NCBI GenBank assembly: GCA_000434675.1
Contig: HF988644.1
Coordinates: forward strand, 6,376-62,312
Direction of reading: 5' to 3'
Length of the DNA: 55,937 nt
DNA from: Faecalibacterium sp. CAG:1138
Lineage (GTDB): Bacteria; Bacillota; Clostridia; Christensenellales; CAG-917
Position 1 is the first letter of the stretch, and every line of letters begins with the position of its first letter. A model generated the notes under the pieces. It had not been told where the DNA came from. It ran no database searches and saw nothing but the letters and a program-made list of their open reading frames with translations. Below, in pieces: positions 36,653 to 45,221 of the stretch. The translations under genes were made by a program, and so were the position numbers.

Positions 36653-37351
36653 TTATCGTTGATTTTTGTCGCCGCCATCGCTTTTTGGAACGTTGTATTC
36701 GTCTGCCGAAAGCGAATAACGACAACTTTTTACGCCGAGTTTGTCTTCTAAAGCGGCGATTCGGTCATTAAGACGTTTGAATTCTTCCAAAATCGGGTCA
36801 GGGAGTTTAACCTGATCCATGTCGTCCACTTTTTTGCCGTTCTGCCGCACGATGCGCCCCGGAACGCCCACCACCGTGGAATGCGGAGGCACGTCTTTCA
36901 ACACCACGCTGCCCGCGCCCACCTTGCTTCCTTTGCCGATGACGACAGGTCCCAGAACCTTTGCTCCCGCAGACACCATAACGTCGTCCTCGAGAGTCGG
37001 GTGGCGTTTGCCCGTCTGTTTGCCCGTGCCGCCGAGCGTTACCCCCTGATACAGGGTTACGTTGTCGCCTATTATGGCGGTTTCGCCGATGACGAGCCCT
37101 GCTCCGTGATCGATGAAAACTCCGCGGCCGATTATTGCCGCAGGATGAATTTCGATGGCCGTCGTGCGGCGCGCAATCCTTGCCACAAACCTCGCCGACC
37201 CCTTAAGGCCCTTGCGATACAGCGCGTGCGCGATTCGGTGGCACATAAGCGCCTTAAATCCCGGATAGTTCCAAAAAACCATCCACTTGCTTGTGGCCGC
37301 GGGATCCTTTTCCATTATGACCCGAAGGTCTTGTTTTATACTTTCAAACAT
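36653..37351 (-). CDS. cysE: Serine O-acetyltransferase
   Basis: A 232-residue protein. The N-terminal helical part (MVFWNYPGFKALMCHRIAHA) is followed by a left-handed beta-helix of hexapeptide repeats: IEIHPAAIIGRGVFIDHGAG, VIGETAIIGDNVTLYQGVTL and GGTGKQTGKRHPTLED. This is the active-site His-containing stretch of CysE. It makes O-acetylserine from serine and acetyl-CoA for cysteine synthesis. The C-terminal tail (~60 residues) is extended, with LNDRIAALEDKLG as a short coiled coil. First gene before cysS. Confidence 0.95.
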   Translation of the reverse strand: MFESIKQDLRVIMEKDPAATSKWMVFWNYPGFKALMCHRIAHALYRKGLKGSARFVARIARRTTAIEIHPAAIIGRGVFIDHGAGLVIGETAIIGDNVTLYQGVTLGGTGKQTGKRHPTLEDDVMVSAGAKVLGPVVIGKGSKVGAGSVVLKDVPPHSTVVGVPGRIVRQNGKKVDDMDQVKLPDPILEEFKRLNDRIAALEDKLGVKSCRYSLSADEYNVPKSDGGDKNQR

Positions 37352-37363
37352 GTTTTCAGTTTA

Positions 37364-37394
37364 TGCCGCGAGGCGGTTTTTCGTCCTCGCGGCA
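37364..37394 (-). other. Stem-loop between the 1171-residue protein gene and cysE
   Basis: Minus-strand 10-bp stem TGCCGCGAGG / CCTCGCGGCA with an 11-base loop, with no strong T-run. It might be an attenuator or a weak terminator; cysE begins only ~13 bases beyond it. Confidence 0.5.
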
Positions 37395-37403
37395 AAATGG
37401 TTT

Positions 37404-40400
37404 TTAGATTGCCAAATAAATTTTGCCATCCGTATCCACTTTAAGGTTGGAAAGGAATTTTTCAACCGTCAAAGTGCCATTCACTTCTTCATAAGCTAAA
37501 ATTGCTGCCTTAAGATACGGATCTACGGTTGCGCCGGACCAGATGTAAAGCTTCAGAATCGAAGCGGTTTTGAAAAGGTTGGTCGCGTCGTCCTCAATCG
37601 TGTTCAGCGTAGAATCCTTGAGCGCAGACATAATGCTGTCCGGATCGGTCGGGTTGACGAGTTCTTTGATAGTCATATTGTTGATGATGCCGGGCGCTTT
37701 TTCGCCGAGCTTGCCGACTTCGACGTCCTTAAGCGCAATGAGAACGGCGTGCGATGTTCCGTCGATGGTGATAATTTCGCCCAGCTTGCTGGTGTTGACG
37801 GCGTTGTCGATTTCCGCGGACAGGTTTTTGACCTTCACGTTTTTCACTTTTTTGAGAACGACGTTGGCGTCGTCGTTTATCGTTATAAGTTCGGAAATTC
37901 TGGTTTCGTTCACGGCATCGTTGATACGAGCAGGTATGTTCTGCACGGAAACGGTTGCCAGTTTCTTCAAAACCGCGTTGCCCGCGCCTTCGTAAACTCT
38001 TTCGTAAAACTCGGTTTCGGCAGAATCGGTGAGAGGATCGTAAGCAAGGAACATGCTGTTTTTGCACACGAAAAGCGTAGCTTTTTCCGCTTCGTCCGCC
38101 GGAGTTTTCGCCTTGAACACGTCGCCGTTTATGACCATTGCTTCGGAAAGAAGCATCTGATCGATGACGTCTTTCATACCATCGGACATTTTGCCCACCT
38201 TGACGTCAGAAAGATTTGCCAAAGCGGAGTTGGACGCCGCAGACACAAGGCGATATCTTGCGCCCGTCAATCCGTCTTTATATTTGACCATAACGTGAAC
38301 CTTGCCGTCCGCTTCCATGATTTCGTAGGTGCCTTTGTAGGTTTCGCGGGCCTGCTCTTCGGTGTCGAAGGTGGCGAAGATAACGTATTCGCCAAGCTCG
38401 TCAAGCTTAAATTCGCTTCTGACCTTGATGTCGATAAGTTCCCTGAGATAGGTGTTGTCGATTGCGACGTCAATCGAATCGGACATATTTTTGACTTTCA
38501 CCGTGGCAATCTTTTTGATGATTGCGTTGGCGGAGCCGTCGTATCTGAGTTTGTAGAAAACGGTTGCTCCCGCGTGGTCGGAGTTGGTCGGATCGTAAGC
38601 GATATACATGTCGTGATCCAGAACGTAGTAGTTCACTTTGTCTGCCTCGGCAGGAACCGTGCTAAGTTTTGTAAACACGTTGCCGTCGACGTCCATAACT
38701 TCATCGAGGCGCATTTCGTCGATGACGGAGCTTGCCGCGGTGGCAAGGTCGGAAACCTTGGTGTCCTTAAGTGCAACGAGAACGGCGTTGGAGGCTTCCA
38801 CGGTTTGACGATAAAGAACGGTGCTTTCGGTGTAGCCGTCGTTGGAGATGCTCCCGTCTTCGGCGTAGGTCACTTTGACGAACGCTCCGTACGGCGCTTC
38901 GGTTTCGGCCGCGTTTGCTATGCGCATAACCTTAAAAGTGCCTGCAAACATGCGCGAGAAGTCGCCGCTCGTGGAGGAACCTAAACCGATATAAAGCTCT
39001 TCTTTTGCGTAAACTGCGTTTCTCGCCTCTTCGTCGGTTGCCGCGGCGCCCACTCTTTCGCAGACGTTTTCGGCTTCGATTTCAACCACGTCGTCCAAAA
39101 CGAGGTTGTTGAATTCTTCGCCCAGCGCGTTCACTTTGGTATCTTTAAGTTTGATGAGAACTTTGTTTGATTTTTCATGAATAACGTTGCCCGATTCGTC
39201 CAGAACGTCTTCCTCGTAGATGTCCATAACGTCGGACAAAACGAGGTCGTTAAACGCGGTGCCGAGGTCGTTCACTTTGGTGTCCTTGAACTTGATGAGC
39301 ACGTTTGACGATTTTTCGTGAATGACGTTGCCCGATTCGTCCAGAACGTCCTCTTCGTAGATGTCGATGACTTCACCCAAAGTGAGGTTGTCGAATTTGT
39401 CGGCAAGTTCGCCGATTTTGGTGTCCTTGAAGTTTGCGAGAACGCCCGTCATGCTGTCTTCGCCCAAAACGTCCACGAGTTTGATGTTGTCGAATTTATC
39501 CTTAAAGTTTCCGGAGGACAGCTCGGAAAGCGACAGCGGACTCAAAGCGTTCATAACGCCGTCGCCTTCGTAGATACGGACGTAAACTTTGTTTTCGTTT
39601 TCAGGGACGATAGCCGCTTCGCCACCTTCCAAAGCTGCCAAGGAATAGGTGATTTTGCCGCTTTCGTCCGAGCTTTCGCTGACGACGAAATAGTCGGCCA
39701 CAAGTTCAGGGGAACCGCCTTCGACGTATTTGCCGAGGTGTTTTTCCTGCCACTTGTAAAGCGCTTCGTTATGTTTGCTGTCCGAAGAATAGAGGCCGGT
39801 TGCCACGTCAAGCGTAAGCTTGCCGATTTCGGTCGGCGCGCCGTCTTTGAATCCGTTGCCGTATTCGACGATTTCGTCAGGCGCGGCGTCGGTTTGCAAA
39901 TCGGTGTATTTGACGAAGGAATCGCGATTGGTCTTTATCAGTTTGCCCACTTCCATAACTTCCATTTCGTTCATAAGTTTGCCGATAGGCACGTCGATGA
40001 GCGCGGACAACAAATTGTCGGAAGAGATAAAGTTTATGCCCGTCAAATCCTGCACTTCGCCGACGCTCTTTTTCTCGATGTTGTTGAAAACGTCCATCAG
40101 AGTGTCAAGCATAACCATGATCGGCAGGTAGCTTCCTTCCGCCATAACCTTGATGTCTTTTATGGAGGTGTTGCCCGTCAATTCTCCCACTAAATCCAGA
40201 TTGATAACGTCCAGAAGAACGTTGATGTCTTTGGTTATATCGAAAATAGAAGTGGCAAGAAGCGTGTCCTTGGCATTTTTAGACGCAAGGTAAAAGTCGC
40301 CGTCGGCAGTCGAAACCAGTTTATCGTTGACGATGCCGCAGCGTTCGGTGACGTCGGTGCCCTTGTAGGTCAGAACGTTTTCGCCGCCTTCCGTTTTTTT

Positions 40401-40919
40401 GACGTCGTAAATGCTGCCGAACGGAACTTGCTGATAGGCCGTAACTTCGCCGGTATCCTTGTTCGTCTGCGCGACGACTCTTTCAAAAGCGTTAGTTTCG
40501 GCGTTATATATGTAGCGGTCGAGCGAATCGGCGCTTCTTCCTCCTTCCGAGTCGAAGGAAATCGCTTTCACGTCTTCAACTCTGACGTACACGTCGTTGC
40601 CGTCGATTTTGAGATTGAGTTTGCTTTCCAGAATTTCCAGAACGTCAATGCCGAACTGCTCCTTCACGTCGGCAATCGAAGGACTGCTGCCGTCTGCGAA
40701 CATATCTTTCATCTTGACGAAAACGTCGTACAAAGTCATGCCGCCGATTTCTTTGCCCTCAGTCAGATTGTCGCCTTTATTGAATTTATTTTCAATGTCA
40801 GACACCTTGGTTTGTGTCGCTATGACGTAAACCGTGCCGAAAACGGCCCCGAACACGAACACTATGCCCATGACGAAACCTACCAAGAAAGACAAAAATT
40901 TGCCTCCGCAACCTTTCAT
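37404..40919 (-). CDS. Unknown membrane-anchored repeat protein, 1171 residues
   Basis: The protein was not recognised as any named family. The ATG at 40919 has a perfect AGGAGG. Residues ~5-32 are one hydrophobic anchor (FLSFLVGFVMGIVFVFGAVF), after which everything should be extracytoplasmic. The rest is built of at least nine diverged units of 45-70 residues with the core pattern L/F-KDTKV-x-D/N-L...F-x-N-L-x-L-x-DV-x-D/E-I. Examples are FKDTKIGELADKFDNLTLGE, FKDTKVNDLGTAFNDLVLSD and LKDTKVNALGEEFNNLVLDD. Two copies (~39180 and ~39330) are near identical with a 150-bp period. Some units carry inserts with V-x-Y/F-D-P-x-T-D. It has no Cys-rich region, LPxTG or enzyme motif. It is transcribed from its own promoter, with cysE-cysS downstream. 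Confidence 0.8.
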   Translation of the reverse strand: MKGCGGKFLSFLVGFVMGIVFVFGAVFGTVYVIATQTKVSDIENKFNKGDNLTEGKEIGGMTLYDVFVKMKDMFADGSSPSIADVKEQFGIDVLEILESKLNLKIDGNDVYVRVEDVKAISFDSEGGRSADSLDRYIYNAETNAFERVVAQTNKDTGEVTAYQQVPFGSIYDVKKTEGGENVLTYKGTDVTERCGIVNDKLVSTADGDFYLASKNAKDTLLATSIFDITKDINVLLDVINLDLVGELTGNTSIKDIKVMAEGSYLPIMVMLDTLMDVFNNIEKKSVGEVQDLTGINFISSDNLLSALIDVPIGKLMNEMEVMEVGKLIKTNRDSFVKYTDLQTDAAPDEIVEYGNGFKDGAPTEIGKLTLDVATGLYSSDSKHNEALYKWQEKHLGKYVEGGSPELVADYFVVSESSDESGKITYSLAALEGGEAAIVPENENKVYVRIYEGDGVMNALSPLSLSELSSGNFKDKFDNIKLVDVLGEDSMTGVLANFKDTKIGELADKFDNLTLGEVIDIYEEDVLDESGNVIHEKSSNVLIKFKDTKVNDLGTAFNDLVLSDVMDIYEEDVLDESGNVIHEKSNKVLIKLKDTKVNALGEEFNNLVLDDVVEIEAENVCERVGAAATDEEARNAVYAKEELYIGLGSSTSGDFSRMFAGTFKVMRIANAAETEAPYGAFVKVTYAEDGSISNDGYTESTVLYRQTVEASNAVLVALKDTKVSDLATAASSVIDEMRLDEVMDVDGNVFTKLSTVPAEADKVNYYVLDHDMYIAYDPTNSDHAGATVFYKLRYDGSANAIIKKIATVKVKNMSDSIDVAIDNTYLRELIDIKVRSEFKLDELGEYVIFATFDTEEQARETYKGTYEIMEADGKVHVMVKYKDGLTGARYRLVSAASNSALANLSDVKVGKMSDGMKDVIDQMLLSEAMVINGDVFKAKTPADEAEKATLFVCKNSMFLAYDPLTDSAETEFYERVYEGAGNAVLKKLATVSVQNIPARINDAVNETRISELITINDDANVVLKKVKNVKVKNLSAEIDNAVNTSKLGEIITIDGTSHAVLIALKDVEVGKLGEKAPGIINNMTIKELVNPTDPDSIMSALKDSTLNTIEDDATNLFKTASILKLYIWSGATVDPYLKAAILAYEEVNGTLTVEKFLSNLKVDTDGKIYLAI
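39120..39420 (-). repeat. Near-identical 150-bp repeats in the 1171-residue protein gene
   Basis: Two blocks beginning GAATAACGTTGCCCGATTCG and GAATGACGTTGCCCGATTCG, 150 bases apart (50 codons), differ at few positions; this is recent internal duplication. Confidence 0.8.
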
Positions 40920-40975
40920 TATATCCTCCTGTCGCACGCACGCAATGCGAGTGCGATTTTTAGTCTATTTATTAT

Positions 40976-41004
40976 ATGATACACTAATCATCTTGATTTT
41001 GCAA
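40976..41004 (-). promoter_or_regulatory. Promoter of the 1171-residue repeat protein gene (TTGCAA-N17-TATCAT)
   Basis: Minus strand: -35 TTGCAA at 40999-41004, -10 TATCAT at 40976-40981, about 57 bases before the start. A TATAAT further downstream does not have a usable -35. Confidence 0.6.
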
Positions 41005-41155
41005 GAATTTTTAGCATACTTGCCCAATTTGCCATAATCTGACAACAAGCAAAGCCGACGAAAAGCCGAAGGCCTTTCAGGAGGCGTGCGCAGAGGACAG
41101 CAAGCCAAAGTTTGACCGTTAGGGCAAGAATTGCGAAGCGATAGCCGTCAGGCGA

Positions 41156-41332
41156 CTTTGGCGAAGATGACAAGTGGGAGTGAGAGGGTGTCCCTCGCCC
41201 AACAAAACGCCTGCGTTTTGCCCATGAGAGAACAAGCAGCTTTGGCGAAGATGATGAAGGGGGAAAGCTTTACTTGATTATATTTTTAATTTTGTCGGGC
41301 GAGGGGCACCCTCGCACTCCCTTTTTTGTCAT
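41156..41332. mobile_element. MITE-like element with ~41-bp imperfect inverted repeats
   Basis: Left arm 41167-41207 and right arm 41290-41332 are imperfect reverse complements over ~41 bases: ATGACAA..GGGAGTG.GAGGGTG, then CCCTCGCCC.ACAAAA. The 82-base interior has no coding capacity. It includes a small hairpin (AAAACGC / GCGTTTT at 41204-41219) and a second copy (41240-41254) of the 15-base CTTTGGCGAAGATGA found at 41156-41170. The right end is followed by TCATTCCGAGCCTGCCGAGG, a type of sequence commonly seen as a dispersed repeat in bacterial genomes. No transposase is present, so it would depend on one acting in trans. Nothing else coding lies in 40920-41448. Confidence 0.65.
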
Positions 41333-41411
41333 TCCGAGCCTGCCGAGGAATCTCCTGGAAAGGCATAGCCAAACTCACCAAACGCGGGCCTCATTGCTCA
41401 TCACTGCAAAC

Positions 41412-41440
41412 AAAAAAAGCCCTCAAATGAGGGCTTTTTG
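41412..41440. terminator. Terminator of the asparaginase-tldD-tldE operon
   Basis: Stem AAAAAGCCCTC / GAGGGCTTTTT with an AAAT loop, functional in either direction; adjoins the stop of the minus-strand operon. Confidence 0.85.
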
Positions 41441-41448
41441 AGATTTCG

Positions 41449-42660
41449 TTATCTTGAAACTTTCATATTGCAAATCACGCTTTGCGCGCCGATTGAAAAT
41501 TCGTCTTTCGGCACACCGACAAAGTCTTTTCCGAAAATGTCGAAGATATTTCCCGACAAACCGAATTCCGGAAGCTTGCCCGTAATCCTGCCGTCTTCAA
41601 CGAGATAAGCAAGCTGCACAGGCGATGCGAATTCGCCTTCGTTGGTGGTGTCGCCGCCGCTCATCATGCCGACGTAAACGGCTTTTTGGCCGTGCAAAAG
41701 TTCTTTTATCGTCTTGTCCGAACGCTTCGGAACGAGGTTCGGCGCGCCGAGTGTAGGCACGTCGTCGTAGCCTCCGCCGGCACATGCAGTGTTCTGCATG
41801 CCGAAAGTGTCGGCGGTTTTTTTGTCTGCGTAACCGCATTTTATCACGCCGTTTTCGACAAAATCGAACTTGTCGCCGGGGAGAGTGCTTCCCTCTGTAT
41901 CGAAGAAAATGTCGCCCACCGACTGCTCGAGATCGGTGCCCAAAGTGAAATCGTCCGAAAACGCTTTTTGTCCCATTTTGTCCGCAAAAAGACTTGCGCC
42001 GTGTCCGAGTTGTTTGCCGTTAAGGGCCTCGAGGATTTTGCCGCCGACTTCGCCAAAGCCTACCACCACCGGCACTTTTTCGCCTTCAGGAAGCTCGGCA
42101 GGTTTTTCGAACGCGCAAAGCTCGTCGTCAAAGGTGGCGGCGATTTTTTCCACGTCGAATTCTCTGCCCATTGCCGAAACGCCGCCGTCAAAAACGGCCA
42201 CGCTGTCGCGGTGTTTGTAAATTATGCTGACGACGTAGTAAGCGTCGGTGTCTTCATAGTCCAGCCCTGCGTCGTTTTTGAGGCTATAATTCGTTTCAAT
42301 CCATTTGATTTTGTTGGAAAAAACGAATTGCGGGTGTTTTTCGGTCATAACGGCAAGCAGTTTTTCACCGAACTCCACAACTTCTTTGTCGGTGTAGTCC
42401 GCCTTTCTCGCGTCGCGTTTTCTGACTTTGTTTTTTTCAGGTTCGAACTTGTATTCTATCTTTTTTGCAAGGTTCTTTTCCGCCGCGGAAACGAGCTCGT
42501 CCGACGGCTCGCCGATTGTGCCGGCAATGCCTATGTAGCCGCCGTCATAAACTCTTGCGCCGCTCTTGACGATGTTTTTTATGCGCACGCTGTCCACTGC
42601 GCCCCGCGTTACGTTCAAGCAAACTTCGTGTTTGAAAATTCTGTATAATTCCTTAATCAT
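41449..42660 (-). CDS. tldE: TldE/PmbA-like subunit of the TldD/TldE protease
   Basis: A 403-residue protein of the TldD/PmbA family, without the HExxxH motif, as expected for TldE. Family features include VVVGFGEVGGKILEALNG, DIFFDTEGSTLPGDKFDFVE and VPTLGAPNLVPKRSD. In E. coli the TldD/TldE heterodimer is a zinc-dependent peptidase that degrades unfolded peptides and matures microcin B17 and the CcdA antitoxin. It lies 10 bases downstream of tldD, so the two are co-produced. Length is slightly below the E. coli protein (450), mainly in the N-terminal part. Confidence 0.88.
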   Translation of the reverse strand: MIKELYRIFKHEVCLNVTRGAVDSVRIKNIVKSGARVYDGGYIGIAGTIGEPSDELVSAAEKNLAKKIEYKFEPEKNKVRKRDARKADYTDKEVVEFGEKLLAVMTEKHPQFVFSNKIKWIETNYSLKNDAGLDYEDTDAYYVVSIIYKHRDSVAVFDGGVSAMGREFDVEKIAATFDDELCAFEKPAELPEGEKVPVVVGFGEVGGKILEALNGKQLGHGASLFADKMGQKAFSDDFTLGTDLEQSVGDIFFDTEGSTLPGDKFDFVENGVIKCGYADKKTADTFGMQNTACAGGGYDDVPTLGAPNLVPKRSDKTIKELLHGQKAVYVGMMSGGDTTNEGEFASPVQLAYLVEDGRITGKLPEFGLSGNIFDIFGKDFVGVPKDEFSIGAQSVICNMKVSR

Positions 42661-42670
42661 AATGCGCCTC

Positions 42671-44005
42671 CTACAAAACCTGAATTCCGTTCACTCTCAT
42701 GTACGGACCGCCGAAACCGACGGGCAACGGGAACTGTTCCATTTTGCCGCAACCGCCGACAGCGAAGGATAAATACTCCGTTTTGTCACTTAAACCGTCG
42801 ATTTGGCCAAGTGTGTGCATAACGTTGCCGGAAATGACTGACACTTTCACAGGTTCTGCAATCTTGCCGTCTCTGATCATATAGGCCTTGGTCGGAGCAA
42901 TCGTGAAGGTGCTCATACCGCTGCCGTGCGAGATGTCTTTTATGTAAATACCTTTTTTGACGCCGGCAAAAAGCTCCTCGACGGTGCTGGTCCCCGGAAG
43001 GATAAACGTGTCGGTCATTCTGACGATAGGTTCGAATTCGAAATTGATGGCTCTGGCGTTTCCGGTGAGGTTTTCGCCGAGGTCGGAAGCGGTGTACGCG
43101 CTGTGCAGTCTGCCCGACAAAATGCCGTTTTTGATGATGTAGTTATATTTTGCTTTGGTGCCTTCGTCGTCGTACGGAACGTAGCCGCTGCCCTCGTAAA
43201 TGCCGGTGTCGACGATGCTCAGAATGTCGCTGCCGACGCGGCTTCCGAGCGCCCATTCCTTTATCATGGTTTCGTCGCCGATCATAAAGTCGGCTTCGCT
43301 CTTATGTCCGAAGCTTTCGTGCGTGAAAACGCCGGTGGCGATAGGCGCAAGTATGCAGGTGTATTCGCCCTTCTCGACGGGCACTGCCTTTTCGGCGTAT
43401 TCTCTGGTGTCCTTGATTTCTGCGGCGATTTTGCCTTCCTGTCCCAGAACGTCGTCGAATTTCACGCCCGTTTTCTGCCAGCTCATTTGCTGCGGAAGTC
43501 CGTTTACAACCAACATACCGAACGCGAAAACCGCCACAGTCTGATAGTCGAATTTGATGTCCGTGCCCTTTGACGAAACGATGTGTTTTTCGGTATGTTT
43601 GTCCAGATAGAAAAGCCTCGTCATCGGCATATCGTCGCATTTAAGCTCCGGCAGATATTTTTCAGCAAGAGCCACCTTGTCTTCCACGGGAATTTTGGAC
43701 ACGTCGGCGGACGCAAACTTAAAATCTTCGCCCACGTTGACTTCAAAAAGCTTCACGGTCGGGTTTTCGAGGATATTCTCGTTCGGGCAAGCCATTTTTG
43801 CAAGGTTGTCGATTTCGGCCTGTACCCCGTCCAGATTGCTGGTTGCCGAATAGAACCAACGCTTTCCGTCGTAAACTCTTATGAAAGCGCCCCTGTCGGT
43901 TTTGACTTTGTTTTGAATCATTTGCGAATTTTCATACACCAGCCCCGTGGAAAAAACGCTCTCCACCCTGACGTCGGTGTATAAACCTTCAGGAAATTTG
44001 TACAT
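42671..44005 (-). CDS. tldD: Metalloprotease TldD
   Basis: A 444-residue protein with the zinc-binding HESFGHKSEAD (the HExxxH motif, ~residue 233) that marks the catalytic TldD subunit. The N-terminal half has VSSKGTDIKFDYQTVAVFAF and the C-terminal half has VISGNVMHTLGQIDGL and FAVGGCGKMEQFPLPVGFGG, both family-typical. It is a cytoplasmic zinc protease acting with TldE inside a closed chamber on peptides. Second gene of the asparaginase-tldD-tldE operon; asparaginase stops nine bases upstream. Confidence 0.94.
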   Translation of the reverse strand: MYKFPEGLYTDVRVESVFSTGLVYENSQMIQNKVKTDRGAFIRVYDGKRWFYSATSNLDGVQAEIDNLAKMACPNENILENPTVKLFEVNVGEDFKFASADVSKIPVEDKVALAEKYLPELKCDDMPMTRLFYLDKHTEKHIVSSKGTDIKFDYQTVAVFAFGMLVVNGLPQQMSWQKTGVKFDDVLGQEGKIAAEIKDTREYAEKAVPVEKGEYTCILAPIATGVFTHESFGHKSEADFMIGDETMIKEWALGSRVGSDILSIVDTGIYEGSGYVPYDDEGTKAKYNYIIKNGILSGRLHSAYTASDLGENLTGNARAINFEFEPIVRMTDTFILPGTSTVEELFAGVKKGIYIKDISHGSGMSTFTIAPTKAYMIRDGKIAEPVKVSVISGNVMHTLGQIDGLSDKTEYLSFAVGGCGKMEQFPLPVGFGGPYMRVNGIQVL

Positions 44006-44014
44006 GGTTACCTC

Positions 44015-45016
44015 CTATTTTTCGGTTAGTAGTATGTCGTAGTTGACGGTTTCGTAAAACATTTTTCTGACCTCCGACGGGTTTTCGGTCTGCCCCAAAA
44101 TCCACATCAGCTTTGTCAGCGCGGCTTCCTGCGTCATGTCGAACGCTTCCAGAAAGCCCAGCTCGGATTTTGCCTCGGTGCCCACCTTGTAGATGCTCAT
44201 ATCGCTCCCCTCGGATTGCACCTGAGTGCTCATGACGCATATCTTCCCCTTGGCACGCCATTTTTTGATGATTTCGTAGAAGTTGTAGTAATTCCCGACG
44301 GGTATCCCGCCGGTGCCGTAGCTCGAAACCACAACGGCGGCGTTATACATAAAGTAGCTGTTCAGAATTTCGCTTTGCATGCCGGGCGTAAGTTTGATAA
44401 GACCTACTTTCGGGTTTAACGTGTCGTAAAATCGCGGTTTAAGTGCTTTTTCGGTTTTTATATACTGCAACACCTTGCCGTCGCGGACGGTTGCCAGAAA
44501 CGGAAAATCAATGCTGGAAAAAGCGTCGTAGCTTTTGGTTCTCGTCTTTTTCGCCCTGGTGCCCGCAATCACTTTGCCGTCGAAAACCAGCGTAACGTCT
44601 GCCGCAGCCGCGGACGAAGCGTACACGAACGCGTCGTACAAATTTGCCTTTGCGTCGGTTTCTTCCCTGTTTATCGGGCGCTGACTGCCCGTGATGACGA
44701 TAGGCTTCGGGGAGTGCTGAATCATGTAGCTTAAAACGCACGCAGTGTAGGCCATCGTGTCCGTTCCGTGGCAAATGACGAAGCCGTCGTAGCGATCGTA
44801 ATTGTTTTTTATCGCGGCCACGATCGTCAGCCAGTTGTCGGGACTCATGTTCGTGCTGTCGATATTCATCGCCTGCAAGGCCTCGACCTCGCATACCGAG
44901 CGGACTTTCGGAACGTATTTCAAAAGCTCCTCAGGGCTCAAAAGCGGTTGAAGTCCGTCGTCTTTTTCGACGGAAGCAATGGTTCCGCCGGTAGTTATCA
45001 TCAAAATCTTTTTCAT
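44015..45016 (-). CDS. ansA: Type I (cytoplasmic) L-asparaginase
   Basis: A 333-residue protein from the ATG at 45016 (an alternative ATG five codons upstream at 45031 has no better site). First catalytic motif TTGGTIASVEKDDGL contains the nucleophilic Thr; the second, ICHGTDTMAYTACVLSYMI, contains the HGTDTM signature. No signal peptide, so cytoplasmic. Hydrolyses asparagine to aspartate and ammonia. First gene of the operon with tldD and tldE; a joint role in peptide/amino acid breakdown is plausible. Confidence 0.94.
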   Translation of the reverse strand: MKKILMITTGGTIASVEKDDGLQPLLSPEELLKYVPKVRSVCEVEALQAMNIDSTNMSPDNWLTIVAAIKNNYDRYDGFVICHGTDTMAYTACVLSYMIQHSPKPIVITGSQRPINREETDAKANLYDAFVYASSAAAADVTLVFDGKVIAGTRAKKTRTKSYDAFSSIDFPFLATVRDGKVLQYIKTEKALKPRFYDTLNPKVGLIKLTPGMQSEILNSYFMYNAAVVVSSYGTGGIPVGNYYNFYEIIKKWRAKGKICVMSTQVQSEGSDMSIYKVGTEAKSELGFLEAFDMTQEAALTKLMWILGQTENPSEVRKMFYETVNYDILLTEK

Positions 45017-45171
45017 TTTCTGCACTTCCATTTTATCGAAAAAACATTCCTTTGTCAGCGAATTCCGGATTGCAACTTGGCAACCTCGGGTTGCTTACCA
45101 AAATATTTTATACTATATCCTTTCAAAAATCAACATATTTCAAAAAAAGCCCTGCGTTTTCCGGTAAACCG

Positions 45172-45200
45172 TTGCAAGCCGACAAAAAATGTGGCAGAAT
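45172..45200 (+). promoter_or_regulatory. Candidate promoter of the beta-propeller-like lipoprotein gene (TTGCAA-N17-CAGAAT)
   Basis: -35 TTGCAA at 45172-45177, 17-base spacer, weak -10 CAGAAT at 45195-45200. The leader is very short (~10 bases before AAAGGAG). Confidence 0.45.
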
Positions 45201-45221
45201 AAAAATGTAAAGGAGATAACC

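Noticed and set aside
36600..37400. Cys-specific T-box before cysE-cysS
   Set aside because: Gap to the upstream gene is ~50 bases and holds only a stem-loop; no T-box sequence (TGGNACC-like) found.
37749..38984. 411-codon open frame antisense to the 1171-residue repeat protein
   Set aside because: Its repeats mirror those of the minus-strand protein; no ribosome binding site.
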